From NCBI GenBank assembly GCA_018673255.1, contig JABHDC010000077.1, forward strand, positions 1 to 64,000: DNA of 64,000 nt, written 5' to 3'. The notes beneath the pieces were generated by a model. That model was not told the origin of the DNA. It searched no databases and worked only from the letters and a program-made list of their open reading frames with translations. This DNA is from Gemmatimonadota bacterium (GTDB lineage: Bacteria; Latescibacterota; UBA2968; UBA8231). Of this stretch, positions 8,761-16,606 are shown in pieces (the stretch's first letter is position 1; each line of letters starts with the position of its first letter). The translations under genes were made by a program, and so were the position numbers.

Positions 8761-9423
8761 GTGACAGCTCCCGACCCGATTGCAGCCGTCCTGTTCGATC
8801 TGGATGGGACGCTCCTCGACACGTTGCAGGATCTGGCCGACTCGGGGAATGCGGCCCTTGAGGTACTCGGCTATCCGACCCACCGTGTGGATGCGTACCG
8901 GCACTTCGTCGGCGACGGGATGGCGGTGCTGGCTCAACGGATTCTGCCGGCTCATGTGACAGATCCGGCGATGCAGGCGCGTTGTCTGGATGTGGTCCGC
9001 GAGCAATACGCTCAGCGGTGGAACCATTCCTCCCGGCCCTATGATGGCGTGGAGGGCATGCTCGATGCGCTGGCCGAGGATTCGGTGCCCATGGCGGTGC
9101 TCTCCAACAAGCCTCACGACTTCACTCGTCTGACCGTCGAGCATCTGCTGGCGCGCTGGACCTTTGCCGAGGTGCAGGGGGTCGACGCCGACACACCGCC
9201 CAAGCCGGACGCCTCGGGGGCCCTGGCCATGACGGCGCGACTGCAACTGGAACCATCACGTTGCCTGTATGTGGGCGACACACGGATCGACATGGAGACT
9301 GCAACGGCGGCTGACATGATCCCTGTCGGGGTCACCTGGGGATTCCGCGATGAAGAAGAATTGCGGGCACATGGTGCCCGGCACATCATCCACCATCCGG
9401 ATGAGCTCCTCGACCTGACGTGA
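8761..9423 (+). CDS. HAD-family hydrolase, phosphoglycolate phosphatase-like (Gph)
   Basis: 220 aa with a GTG start immediately after the SDR stop. It has the haloacid dehalogenase motifs FDLDGTLLDT (nucleophile Asp), VLSNKPH (motif II Ser/Thr), a KPD lysine segment, and YVGDTRIDMETA (motif IV). The helical cap after motif I is of the Gph/PgmB type. The likely reaction is dephosphorylation of 2-phosphoglycolate to glycolate, which would feed the glycolate oxidase whose GlcF subunit is encoded at the left edge. beta-Phosphoglucomutase or another sugar-phosphate phosphatase remains possible because motifs do not separate these groups. Confidence 0.8.
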   Translation: MTAPDPIAAVLFDLDGTLLDTLQDLADSGNAALEVLGYPTHRVDAYRHFVGDGMAVLAQRILPAHVTDPAMQARCLDVVREQYAQRWNHSSRPYDGVEGMLDALAEDSVPMAVLSNKPHDFTRLTVEHLLARWTFAEVQGVDADTPPKPDASGALAMTARLQLEPSRCLYVGDTRIDMETATAADMIPVGVTWGFRDEEELRAHGARHIIHHPDELLDLT

Positions 9424-9492
9424 GATGCAGCTTTGATTACTACGCGTATCGCGGGATCACCGCGTTGACATGGATGCAGGAGAGAGGGACCG

Positions 9493-10806
9493 ATGAAGGA
9501 ATTCTTCCCCGGGATCGGACAGATCCCTTACGAGGGTCACAAGAGCCAGAATCCACTGGCCTTCCGCTGCTACAATGCAGAGGAGAAGGTGGGTAACAAG
9601 ACGATGGCGGAGCATCTGCGATTCTCCGTCGTCTACTGGCACACGATGAAGGGCGGTGGCACAGACCCCTTCGGCCCGAACCCGGTCTATGATCGGCCCT
9701 GGGATGCGGCACCCGATCCCATGCAGCGTGCTGAAGACACGATGCGCGCCACCTTCGAATTCGTCGGCAAGCTCGGCGCGCCGTTCTGGGCCTTCCACGA
9801 CCGTGACATCGCGCCTGAGGGAGATACCCTGGCCGAATCCAACGATCGGCTCGATACGATCGTCGGCCTGGCAAAGCGCCTGCAGAAAGACACGGGAATC
9901 AGGCTGCTGTGGGGGACGTCGAACTGCTTTTCCCACGCCCGTTTCACCCACGGCGCCGGCACCAATCCGGATCCTCACGTGTTTGCCTGGGCTGGGGCGC
10001 AGATCAAGAAGGCGATGGAGTGCACGAAGGCACTCGGTGGCGCCAACTACGTGTTCTGGGGAGGCCGCGAGGGCTACTCAAATCTTCTCAATACCGATCT
10101 GAAGCAGGAGCAGGACCAGATGGCCCGCCTCCTCCACATGGCGGTAGAACACAAGAAGAAGATCGGTTTCAAGGGAACGCTGCTGATCGAACCCAAGCCG
10201 AAGGAACCCACCAAGCATCAATACGACTACGACGCGGCGACGGTCCTGAGTTTTCTGCGCACCTATGATCTGCTCGAGGAGTTCAGCCTCAACATCGAAG
10301 CGAATCATGCGACGCTGGCAGGTCACACCTTCGAACACGATCTGACGGTCTCTTCCGCTGCAGGCAAGCTGGGAAGTATCGATGCCAACCGCGGCGATCC
10401 GCTGCTGGGCTGGGACACGGATCAGTTCCCCACCGATCTCTACAGTGCAACCTTCGCGATGATGGTTCTGCTCCAACAGGGCGGCATCAAACCGGGTGGT
10501 GTGAACTTCGATGCCAAGCTTCGTCGGGGCTCATTCGATCTCGAAGACCTCTTTCACGCCCACATCGGTGGGATGGATGCCTTCGCCCGTGGCCTGAAGG
10601 TCGCCGCCAGGATCATCGACGATGGCAAGGTCGGGGACTTCGTCAAGCAGCGATACGCCGGTTGGCGCCGCGGTGTGGGCAAGCAGATCATGACGGGGAA
10701 GGCGAGCTTCGATGACATGGAAGCTTATGTGCACAAGCACGGCGAAGCGGCCAAGACGAGCGGACGCGAAGAGTACCTTGAAGGACTGATCAACAGCTAC
10801 CTGTAG
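9493..10806 (+). CDS. xylA: Xylose isomerase (class II) XylA
   Basis: 437 aa, the class II length. It interconverts D-xylose and D-xylulose (and glucose/fructose) with two divalent metals. Visible landmarks are WAFHDRDIAPEG with the ring-opening histidine, YVFWGGREGYSNLLNTD, LLIEPKPKEPTKHQYD with metal-binding glutamates, NIEANHATLAGHTFEHD, GSIDANRGDPLLGWDTDQFP, and NFDAKLRRGS with metal-binding aspartates. A clear ribosome-binding site (GGAGAGAGGG) precedes the ATG at 9493. No xylulokinase or sugar transporter gene is adjacent. The gap from the upstream phosphatase gene is only 69 bp, so it may be read through or have its own promoter. Confidence 0.97.
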   Translation: MKEFFPGIGQIPYEGHKSQNPLAFRCYNAEEKVGNKTMAEHLRFSVVYWHTMKGGGTDPFGPNPVYDRPWDAAPDPMQRAEDTMRATFEFVGKLGAPFWAFHDRDIAPEGDTLAESNDRLDTIVGLAKRLQKDTGIRLLWGTSNCFSHARFTHGAGTNPDPHVFAWAGAQIKKAMECTKALGGANYVFWGGREGYSNLLNTDLKQEQDQMARLLHMAVEHKKKIGFKGTLLIEPKPKEPTKHQYDYDAATVLSFLRTYDLLEEFSLNIEANHATLAGHTFEHDLTVSSAAGKLGSIDANRGDPLLGWDTDQFPTDLYSATFAMMVLLQQGGIKPGGVNFDAKLRRGSFDLEDLFHAHIGGMDAFARGLKVAARIIDDGKVGDFVKQRYAGWRRGVGKQIMTGKASFDDMEAYVHKHGEAAKTSGREEYLEGLINSYL

Positions 10807-10815
10807 GAGCCCTTC

Positions 10816-11277
10816 ATGGTACAACCTGACGAATCAGTGGAGGATCTGTTTGCTTCCATGGGAAGCGAACTGGATCCTGGTCCGGCGAAAAAACCTGTCG
10901 CGTCACCGCGAGGTGCCAAGCGAGTCCTCATCGTCGACGACTCGCTGATGATCCGGAAGGTGCTGCGCACGGTGATCACCGGTCTGGGGCACCGTGTGGA
11001 TGAGGCGGAGAATGGCGCCAAGGCGCTGGGTGCGGCGATGATCAATCCACCGAATCTGGTCTTCCTCGATCTCCATATGCCTGAGATGGATGGCCCGCAG
11101 ATGCTGGACAAATGGTCGAGGCACCCAGTTCTGGGCAAGGTGCCCATTGTCCTGCTGACCTCGGAAACAGATCCGGGCATGGTGAAAGAGGCTGCTCGGT
11201 TTGGCGTCACCGACTACCTGTCAAAGCCGGCCCGGCCGCAGAAGATTCGTGAGAAGGTGCAGAAGTATCTGACCTGA
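10816..11277 (+). CDS. REC-only response regulator
   Basis: 153 aa. After a 35-residue, proline/charge-rich N-terminal stretch comes a single receiver domain: VLIVDDS (acidic pair), VFLDLHMPEMDG (phosphoacceptor Asp), VLLTSET (switch Thr/Ser) and YLSKPA (conserved Lys). There is no output domain, so it probably works by protein contact, as CheY-like or single-domain regulators do. It starts 9 bp after xylA, which suggests co-transcription although a functional link to xylose metabolism is not evident. No cognate kinase is adjacent on this strand. Confidence 0.9.
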   Translation: MVQPDESVEDLFASMGSELDPGPAKKPVASPRGAKRVLIVDDSLMIRKVLRTVITGLGHRVDEAENGAKALGAAMINPPNLVFLDLHMPEMDGPQMLDKWSRHPVLGKVPIVLLTSETDPGMVKEAARFGVTDYLSKPARPQKIREKVQKYLT

Positions 11278-11301
11278 CGTCGCCGCACCTGGTCTGTGTC
11301 G

Positions 11302-11328
11302 GCCCGCGCGGTCCAGTATCGCGCGGGC
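11302..11328. terminator. Bidirectional hairpin between convergent genes
   Basis: A perfect 9-bp inverted repeat, GCCCGCGCG and CGCGCGGGC, surrounds a 9-nt loop. It lies between the converging REC gene and PHP-domain gene. There is no U-tract on either side, so termination efficiency is uncertain. Confidence 0.5.
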
Positions 11329-11331
11329 TGC

Positions 11332-12837
11332 TCACACGGCCTGGATCCAGATCGGACTTGCCCAGGCCATCTGTCCATTCTCCTGGGTAACGCGCAGGTA
11401 ATAGCAGGCTGACTCACCCGGCCGCGGTGTGTGGGCCCCGTGGATCGTGAACAGCGATTCGGGGACAGCGCGATGCAGGACGACGGAATTCGGCGATCCA
11501 TCCATCTGGAAGCCGCGCCGCCCGGCGATCAACTCACCCAGGCTCACCTCTACCTCCAGATGCCCGGGCTGTGGCGTATGAGTCCAGTCGGGCTGTGTGG
11601 CCAGCAGGGAGGTGACGGTGCGATTGTCGAACCGAATTCGCAGCCGTGTGTCCGGCGTTCCCGTCACTTCGAGACAGACTGCGTCATTGGCGCTGCAGTA
11701 GGGTGTCCCATTTCGTGTTGTGAGCAGACCGCCCCGACTGGTGTGGGAGTGCCAGGACACCGATTCGGCTGATGAATTGTCGATGACCTTGCGGCGGACC
11801 TCGTCGAAGGGGTCGGAGACGAAACAGGGGACAGCCTGCTCGATGGTCCCTCCTTCGATCTCTACCTCACCGCGCCAGTCGTATACACCATAACCCTTCA
11901 TCGGGCCCCAGCCGTATTCCAGTCGGAGACGGTAGCGGCCTGCCCCGGCCTGGGCCGAACTGTAATCGGGTACGCGCACGGCAACGGGAACGCCATCGCG
12001 CACCAGTTCGACCGTCTTGATGAAGTCCCAACCCCGTACAGAAAAGGCCAGATCCCCCCTGCCGGCTTCGACCACGCTGCCCATGGGGGCTGTGCCACAG
12101 AAGAACTGGATGTCGATCCGGTCTCCTGTTACCCCGATCGTGCGCCGTTGGCGCAGGGCCTGAAGGATGTCATGGCGAGAGTTGCTCTGGGCATATACGC
12201 CAGTAAGGCCCAGCCCATATCCTCCCGGATACCCATCGTGATTGTCGGTTCCAGCAGTGAAGCCGACTCGATGACCGCGGGCGAGTCCTGCCTGGATCGT
12301 GAAGTGGTGATCACCGGGGCCACCACTGTGTCCGAGCATGGGATGCAGACCGATGTCTCGTTCGCTGGCGCCGTGTTCGGAATAGATCTCCACGACGGGG
12401 CTCAGTTCCGGGTCTATCAGATCCCAGTCCACACCACAGCGATAGCCGGTATGGTGAGGGATGAGGATGACGTCCCGTCCGCGCATAGCCGCCTGCAGAT
12501 CCGCCAGACTCGTCGCCTTCTGCAGTGGTTGATCATCGTCGCCAAAGACGACATGCACGTGGCCCCAGGGGCCCGAATGCCACTCGTAGGCAAGGAAGCT
12601 GGTGAATGTGCCCGGGTCGTTGCCTGTTCGGGCCGCAGCCTGGATCTGCGGCCAATGCTCGTCCACTGTGGGGTAATGGGTCAGTGACACGCCATCCGTG
12701 TTCTGGCCGTGCGCCGTGAAAGCGTAGAAATCCAGGTGGGAGGAGGCAATGTCGTAGCTGCGCTGCAGGCTGCCCTGGCCATATCCGAGCTCATTGTGGT
12801 TGTGCAGGTCCCCCCACAGCAACTGGCCCAGGCTCAT
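11332..12837 (-). CDS. PHP-domain / DUF3604-like metal-dependent hydrolase
   Basis: 501 aa. The N-terminal about 270 residues form a PHP-type metallo-phosphoesterase-like domain: GDLHNHNELGYG (first metal ligands), DFYAFTAHGQNTDG, LIPHHTGY and GFTAGTDNHDG (final ligands). The remaining part is beta-rich and resembles the sandwich tail seen in DUF3604 proteins. No signal peptide is visible, so it is probably cytoplasmic. The reaction is unknown; DUF3604 proteins occur in catabolic loci of environmental bacteria. It overlaps the end of the epimerase gene by four bases (ATGA), so the two are translationally coupled. Confidence 0.8.
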   Translation of the reverse strand: MSLGQLLWGDLHNHNELGYGQGSLQRSYDIASSHLDFYAFTAHGQNTDGVSLTHYPTVDEHWPQIQAAARTGNDPGTFTSFLAYEWHSGPWGHVHVVFGDDDQPLQKATSLADLQAAMRGRDVILIPHHTGYRCGVDWDLIDPELSPVVEIYSEHGASERDIGLHPMLGHSGGPGDHHFTIQAGLARGHRVGFTAGTDNHDGYPGGYGLGLTGVYAQSNSRHDILQALRQRRTIGVTGDRIDIQFFCGTAPMGSVVEAGRGDLAFSVRGWDFIKTVELVRDGVPVAVRVPDYSSAQAGAGRYRLRLEYGWGPMKGYGVYDWRGEVEIEGGTIEQAVPCFVSDPFDEVRRKVIDNSSAESVSWHSHTSRGGLLTTRNGTPYCSANDAVCLEVTGTPDTRLRIRFDNRTVTSLLATQPDWTHTPQPGHLEVEVSLGELIAGRRGFQMDGSPNSVVLHRAVPESLFTIHGAHTPRPGESACYYLRVTQENGQMAWASPIWIQAV

Positions 12838-13895
12838 ATGCCATCTGACTCCTGGCAGACAGATTTCTCGTCACCCGCTTCCTGATCGCCGGCTTCATGA
12901 TCAACCGACTCACCCAATGCGGCCACCGCCTCTTCTACGGCGACGCGCACGTCGGTGTATTCGAAATCGAGATCCTGGCAGATGCGCGATCCATCGGCTT
13001 GAACACCGCCGATCATGGTGCGAGCCACATCCGTCGACAGGCCAAAGGGGGGCGACCATCCCGTCAACTGAGCCACAGCGGTGAGCAGGCGGGCACTGAG
13101 CAGCGAGAGACGATCCGGCAATTCCAGCCGTGGGAGGCGAACCCCACTGGCGGCTTCGATCAGACGATTGAGCTGGTGAATGGTGAGACGGCTCCCGCCC
13201 AGGATATACCGGCGACCAGCGGCATCATCCAGACTCAACAGCTGCTGCAGGGCATTGGCTACATCATCGACGTGCACCCAGGTAATCACCCGGTCGGCAA
13301 ACAGTGTCGCGGGCATCCGTCGGTGTACGATATCGGCGATATAACGTCCCGATGACTTGGGATCACCGGCGCCCAGAACCGAACCGGGATACACGATTGC
13401 CAGTGGCAGGCGATGGTTGCGTGCGAGGGACTCGACGATCTCATCCCCCTCGAATTTCGTCTTCGCGTATTCGCTGAACTGCTTCCGACTCGGCGGCGAG
13501 GTCTCGTTGAAGGGGACCTGGTTCGGCCGGCCGAACATGGTGACGGTCGAGACATGCAGAAACAGGTCGACACCGGCCTCGATTGCCGCCTGCGCAGTGA
13601 GGCGGGTGCCCTCCACGTTGATACGACGGAACAGACTCGGATCTCGTTCCCAGAACGAGTAGAGATTCGCCAGGTGGACGACCTGTCGGCATCCATCGAC
13701 GGCTGCCCGAAGGGCCTCCCAATCCGTCACATCGCCGTGCACCAGCTCGACACCCAGGCTCTCCAGTTCGGCCACATCGCTGTTGGCGCGAACCAGACAG
13801 CGAATGCCAGACGGAGCACCGGCTGCACACAGTCGTCGAAGGAGATAACGACCAATGAAGCCCGTGGCACCGGTGATGAGGATCGGAGGTTTCAC
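12834..13895 (-). CDS. NAD-dependent epimerase/dehydratase (dihydroflavonol-reductase-like)
   Basis: 353 aa from a GTG at 13895. Extended SDR: TGATGFIGRYLLR nucleotide-binding motif (about residues 7-19), HLANLYSFWERDP, HVSTVTMFG with the catalytic Ser/Thr, and YAKTKFEGD with the YxxxK pair. The C-terminus is acidic and low-complexity. Two longer starts exist in frame, ATG 13949 and ATG 14003, but a terminator-like hairpin (13939-13966) lies over the first of them, and the Rossmann strand begins just after the GTG, so the short form is preferred. Substrate is unknown; sugar-nucleotide, hopanoid-type or 3-hydroxysteroid-like reductions are all possible in this family. Confidence 0.85.
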   Translation of the reverse strand: MKPPILITGATGFIGRYLLRRLCAAGAPSGIRCLVRANSDVAELESLGVELVHGDVTDWEALRAAVDGCRQVVHLANLYSFWERDPSLFRRINVEGTRLTAQAAIEAGVDLFLHVSTVTMFGRPNQVPFNETSPPSRKQFSEYAKTKFEGDEIVESLARNHRLPLAIVYPGSVLGAGDPKSSGRYIADIVHRRMPATLFADRVITWVHVDDVANALQQLLSLDDAAGRRYILGGSRLTIHQLNRLIEAASGVRLPRLELPDRLSLLSARLLTAVAQLTGWSPPFGLSTDVARTMIGGVQADGSRICQDLDFEYTDVRVAVEEAVAALGESVDHEAGDQEAGDEKSVCQESDGI

Positions 13896-13938
13896 GTGAA
13901 TGTCAGACTCGGTGACCGGAGATGAACGAGAAGAAGAA

Positions 13939-13966
13939 GGGCTCGACATCTGGCGATGCCGAGCCC
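13939..13966 (-). terminator. Terminator-like hairpin downstream of the two-component operon
   Basis: On the minus strand GGGCTCG-G-CATC-GCCA-GATG-T-CGAGCCC forms an almost perfect stem, followed by a pyrimidine-rich TTCTTCTTCTC tract. It lies about 140 bp past the NarL-type regulator stop and before the epimerase gene, so it probably ends the regulator transcript. Confidence 0.55.
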
Positions 13967-14102
13967 TGAGATCAACGATACCCTCACGCTCTCTTAGTAG
14001 CAACCGGTGGCCGCCCCGTCGCGGTCGTCATCGGTGACGGCGGGTCTGGTGATGGGTGCCCTGCCCACCTGATTCTGGCGTCAACTGCCAGCGGTCGACA
14101 GA

Positions 14103-14777
14103 TCAGTCGAGACGGGTCAGACCCGCCGCGATTGCGTACTTCGTCAGGCCGGCGACTGTATGGATCTGCAGTCGGTGGCCGATATGTCGACGGTGCGTCT
14201 CGACTGTGCGCTGACTCAAGGAGAGCCGATCGGCGATTTCCACGCTGCTGAGGCCTTCGGCAATGAGGCTGAGAACCTCCCGCTGTCTGCGACTCAGTTC
14301 TCTGGTGCCGTCCTCTGAGGGGGCCGGATCATGCGTCTGGTCGTGTGTCTGGTCGTGCGTCTGGGTCTCGATCAGGGCGAGAACATTCGGCGGGAAGACC
14401 AATTCGCCGCCATGGATGCGACGGATCGCCTCGCTCAGATCGTGGGAAGAAACATTCTTTACCAGGTAACCACTGGCGCCAAGCCTGGCAGCTCGCAGCA
14501 CATATTCCTGGTTTTCATAGACTGTGAGGATGAGCACGCGCGTCGCACTGCGTTGGCCGAGCATCTGCCGCGTCGTTTCCAGTCCGTTCATGTCGGGGAG
14601 GCCGATGTCCATGAGCACGACATCGGGCCGTAATTCAGCCGCCATCTGCAATGCAGATGCACCGTCGGTTGCTTCACCCACAACATCCATCCATTCCTGA
14701 GCTATCAGCATCGTGCGCAGTCCATCGCGCACGATCGGATGATCATCCACCAGCATGACTCGAATGGTCTCGTTCAT
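14103..14777 (-). CDS. NarL/FixJ-type response regulator (REC plus LuxR HTH)
   Basis: 224 aa. Receiver domain at about 6-120: VMLVDDHPIVRDGL, VVLMDIGLPDMNG (phosphoacceptor), ILTVYE, YLVKNVS (Lys). LuxR-type HTH at about 155-218: LSRRQREVLSLIAEGLSSVEIADRLSLS. The linker holds a threefold HDQT repeat made by a 12-bp tandem repeat. The ATG at 14777 was chosen because it overlaps the kinase stop as ATGA; the longer frame start is inside the kinase gene. It is the DNA-binding output of the three-gene phosphorelay 14103-19599. Confidence 0.93.
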   Translation of the reverse strand: MNETIRVMLVDDHPIVRDGLRTMLIAQEWMDVVGEATDGASALQMAAELRPDVVLMDIGLPDMNGLETTRQMLGQRSATRVLILTVYENQEYVLRAARLGASGYLVKNVSSHDLSEAIRRIHGGELVFPPNVLALIETQTHDQTHDQTHDPAPSEDGTRELSRRQREVLSLIAEGLSSVEIADRLSLSQRTVETHRRHIGHRLQIHTVAGLTKYAIAAGLTRLD

Positions 14778-16606
14778 GGGGCCAATGCCCCCAGCGTCTG
14801 GCGTGGCAGACGCAAGCGAAGGCACTTCGCACCACCGGCGGCTGGTGTGACCTGCAGACGTCCACCCACCAGATCGGCGCGTGCCTGCATGTTGTTCAGC
14901 AGTTCGGTGGCATCTGCCAGCGCGGGGCAGGTGTCGACGATGTCCAGGACATACCCCTCATCGCTCACCTGCAACTCGACGAATGGGCTCAGCGCACCAC
15001 CGTGGCGCTCCAGAGACTGCAAGGCTTCCTGGAGAAGGCGGTAGATCGTCACTGCCAGTTCCTGCGGCATGTCCGGCGGGACATCTGCCAACTGGTAGTC
15101 GAGGGTCGCGCCCGTGCGCTGGCGGAATTCATCGCAGAGGCTGCGGATCGCCGGAACCAAGCCCAGATCGTCGAGGACCCCTGGTCGCAGACCATGTGAG
15201 ATGCGCTGGACTTCGCGGATCGTCTGATCCAGGAGCTGGCGTGTCGATTCGAGACGCTCGCGAGGATCATCCGGGCCGGTCACGTCACGAGCAGCAGAAT
15301 CCAGGCCGAAACCGACGGCACACAGCAGCTGATTGACCCCATCGTGCAACTCACGTGCGACGCGGCGGCGTTCCTCTTCCTGCAGCTCGATCGTGCGAAC
15401 GGAAAAATCACGCAAGGTCTGCTCCGCCTGCAGTCGCCGCGATACCTCCAGGCGCAGACGGCCGTTGAGTTCGGCCAGTTCAGCCACGTGATCCCGTACG
15501 CGTCCAAAGAGCAGTGCATGATCCAGAGCGATGGCGACCTGGTCCAACAGGGGGGACATGACCTGGATTCGTCGGAGCAGTTCTTCCTTTCGGCCCAATT
15601 CCTCTCCCGTGGCCATCACCGCCAGCACGCGACCCTCGCGTATGATGGGGATGAACACAGCCACAGAGGCGGCTCGAATCTCGGGACCACCCGAGGTGTC
15701 GTCGAACCGATCATCCCAGCCATCGATCACCGTCAGCTCTCCCGTCCGGGCGACGGTAGGGGTGATGTTGTCATCATCCAGAGCATAGGTGGTGCCGATG
15801 ATCCGGCGATCGCTGAACACAGGTCGTTCGTTCTCCATACGAACCACGGCAGGGAAGGCGACCAGTTCGACTCCCGCCGGTGAGCTGTCATCCACACCAT
15901 CCGCATCTCTGGCGATACTCATGTAGTTGCGCTCGATACGCACACTCGACTGCTGATGGTCGACGAGGGCAATCATCAGACTCCGGAAAATTCCGGCCCG
16001 CACGACCTGTTCGGCCAGTGTGTCGAGGACATCATCCAACTCAAGAGTGGCCAGTGCAGCGGAACCGATCTGCTGGAAAGCACGGATCAGCCGATCTCGC
16101 TCAGCGATGGAGAGATCGTTCCCCTCGGTATTTCCCAGCACCTGGCGCAACGCTGAGACGTCACGGACGATTCCCTCCAGCAGGAGCAGATCACCCTTCT
16201 CGTCGTACACGGGCAGGGCGCGTTGCTGGAGCCACAGCTGGCGGCCGTCGGTGTGCTCGTATCGCAACGTCAGGGGCTGGGCGAAATCTCCCTGCTGGAT
16301 ATAGTCGTCGAGCAGCGGCCGATCATCGGGGTGGATGGCCTGCAGTACATCACGAGGATTGTCGCACAGGGATCCAGCCGTACGGCCGATCAGATCTGCG
16401 ACAATAGGGCTGATGTATTCGAAGCTCAGACGCGGTGCCAGGCGCAGCCGATAGACCACATCACGCGAATTCTCGACGAGGCTGCGGAATCGCTCTTCGC
16501 TCTGGCGCAGCTGCTCTTCAGTACTGCGGTGGGCCCGAACCTCGTCACGCATCCGATCGAGTTGGGTACGCAACCCTTCGGCATCATCCACGGCTGGGTC
16601 GGTCAT
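14774..16606 (-). CDS. HisKA_3-type sensor kinase with degenerate ATP-binding domain
   Basis: 610 aa, no membrane segment. N-terminal coiled coil, PAS domain (about 40-155), GAF domain (about 170-370), coiled coil, then a HisKA_3 dimerisation domain with the H-box RRRVARELHDGVNQLL (about 424-440). The ATPase domain is eroded: the N-box Asn is missing (EALQSLERHG in place of the usual EALxNxxKHA) and the DxGxG box reads IVDTCPALA; the GLGL region is also lost, although the terminal VGGRLQV and LRLRLP strands remain. Autophosphorylation by this protein is therefore doubtful. It may be a scaffold, phosphatase or phosphotransfer partner for the intact hybrid kinase upstream. ATGA overlaps on both sides show tight coupling with that kinase and with the NarL-type regulator. 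Confidence 0.88.
   Translation of the reverse strand: MTDPAVDDAEGLRTQLDRMRDEVRAHRSTEEQLRQSEERFRSLVENSRDVVYRLRLAPRLSFEYISPIVADLIGRTAGSLCDNPRDVLQAIHPDDRPLLDDYIQQGDFAQPLTLRYEHTDGRQLWLQQRALPVYDEKGDLLLLEGIVRDVSALRQVLGNTEGNDLSIAERDRLIRAFQQIGSAALATLELDDVLDTLAEQVVRAGIFRSLMIALVDHQQSSVRIERNYMSIARDADGVDDSSPAGVELVAFPAVVRMENERPVFSDRRIIGTTYALDDDNITPTVARTGELTVIDGWDDRFDDTSGGPEIRAASVAVFIPIIREGRVLAVMATGEELGRKEELLRRIQVMSPLLDQVAIALDHALLFGRVRDHVAELAELNGRLRLEVSRRLQAEQTLRDFSVRTIELQEEERRRVARELHDGVNQLLCAVGFGLDSAARDVTGPDDPRERLESTRQLLDQTIREVQRISHGLRPGVLDDLGLVPAIRSLCDEFRQRTGATLDYQLADVPPDMPQELAVTIYRLLQEALQSLERHGGALSPFVELQVSDEGYVLDIVDTCPALADATELLNNMQARADLVGGRLQVTPAAGGAKCLRLRLPRQTLGALAP

Noticed and set aside
7852..9246. 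Long minus-strand open frame (464 codons) opposite the PuuD-like, SDR and HAD genes
   Set aside because: It runs antisense to three genes with clear catalytic motifs, its translation is Arg/His/Gln-rich without any domain, and there is no ribosome site. It is a shadow of GC-rich coding sequence.
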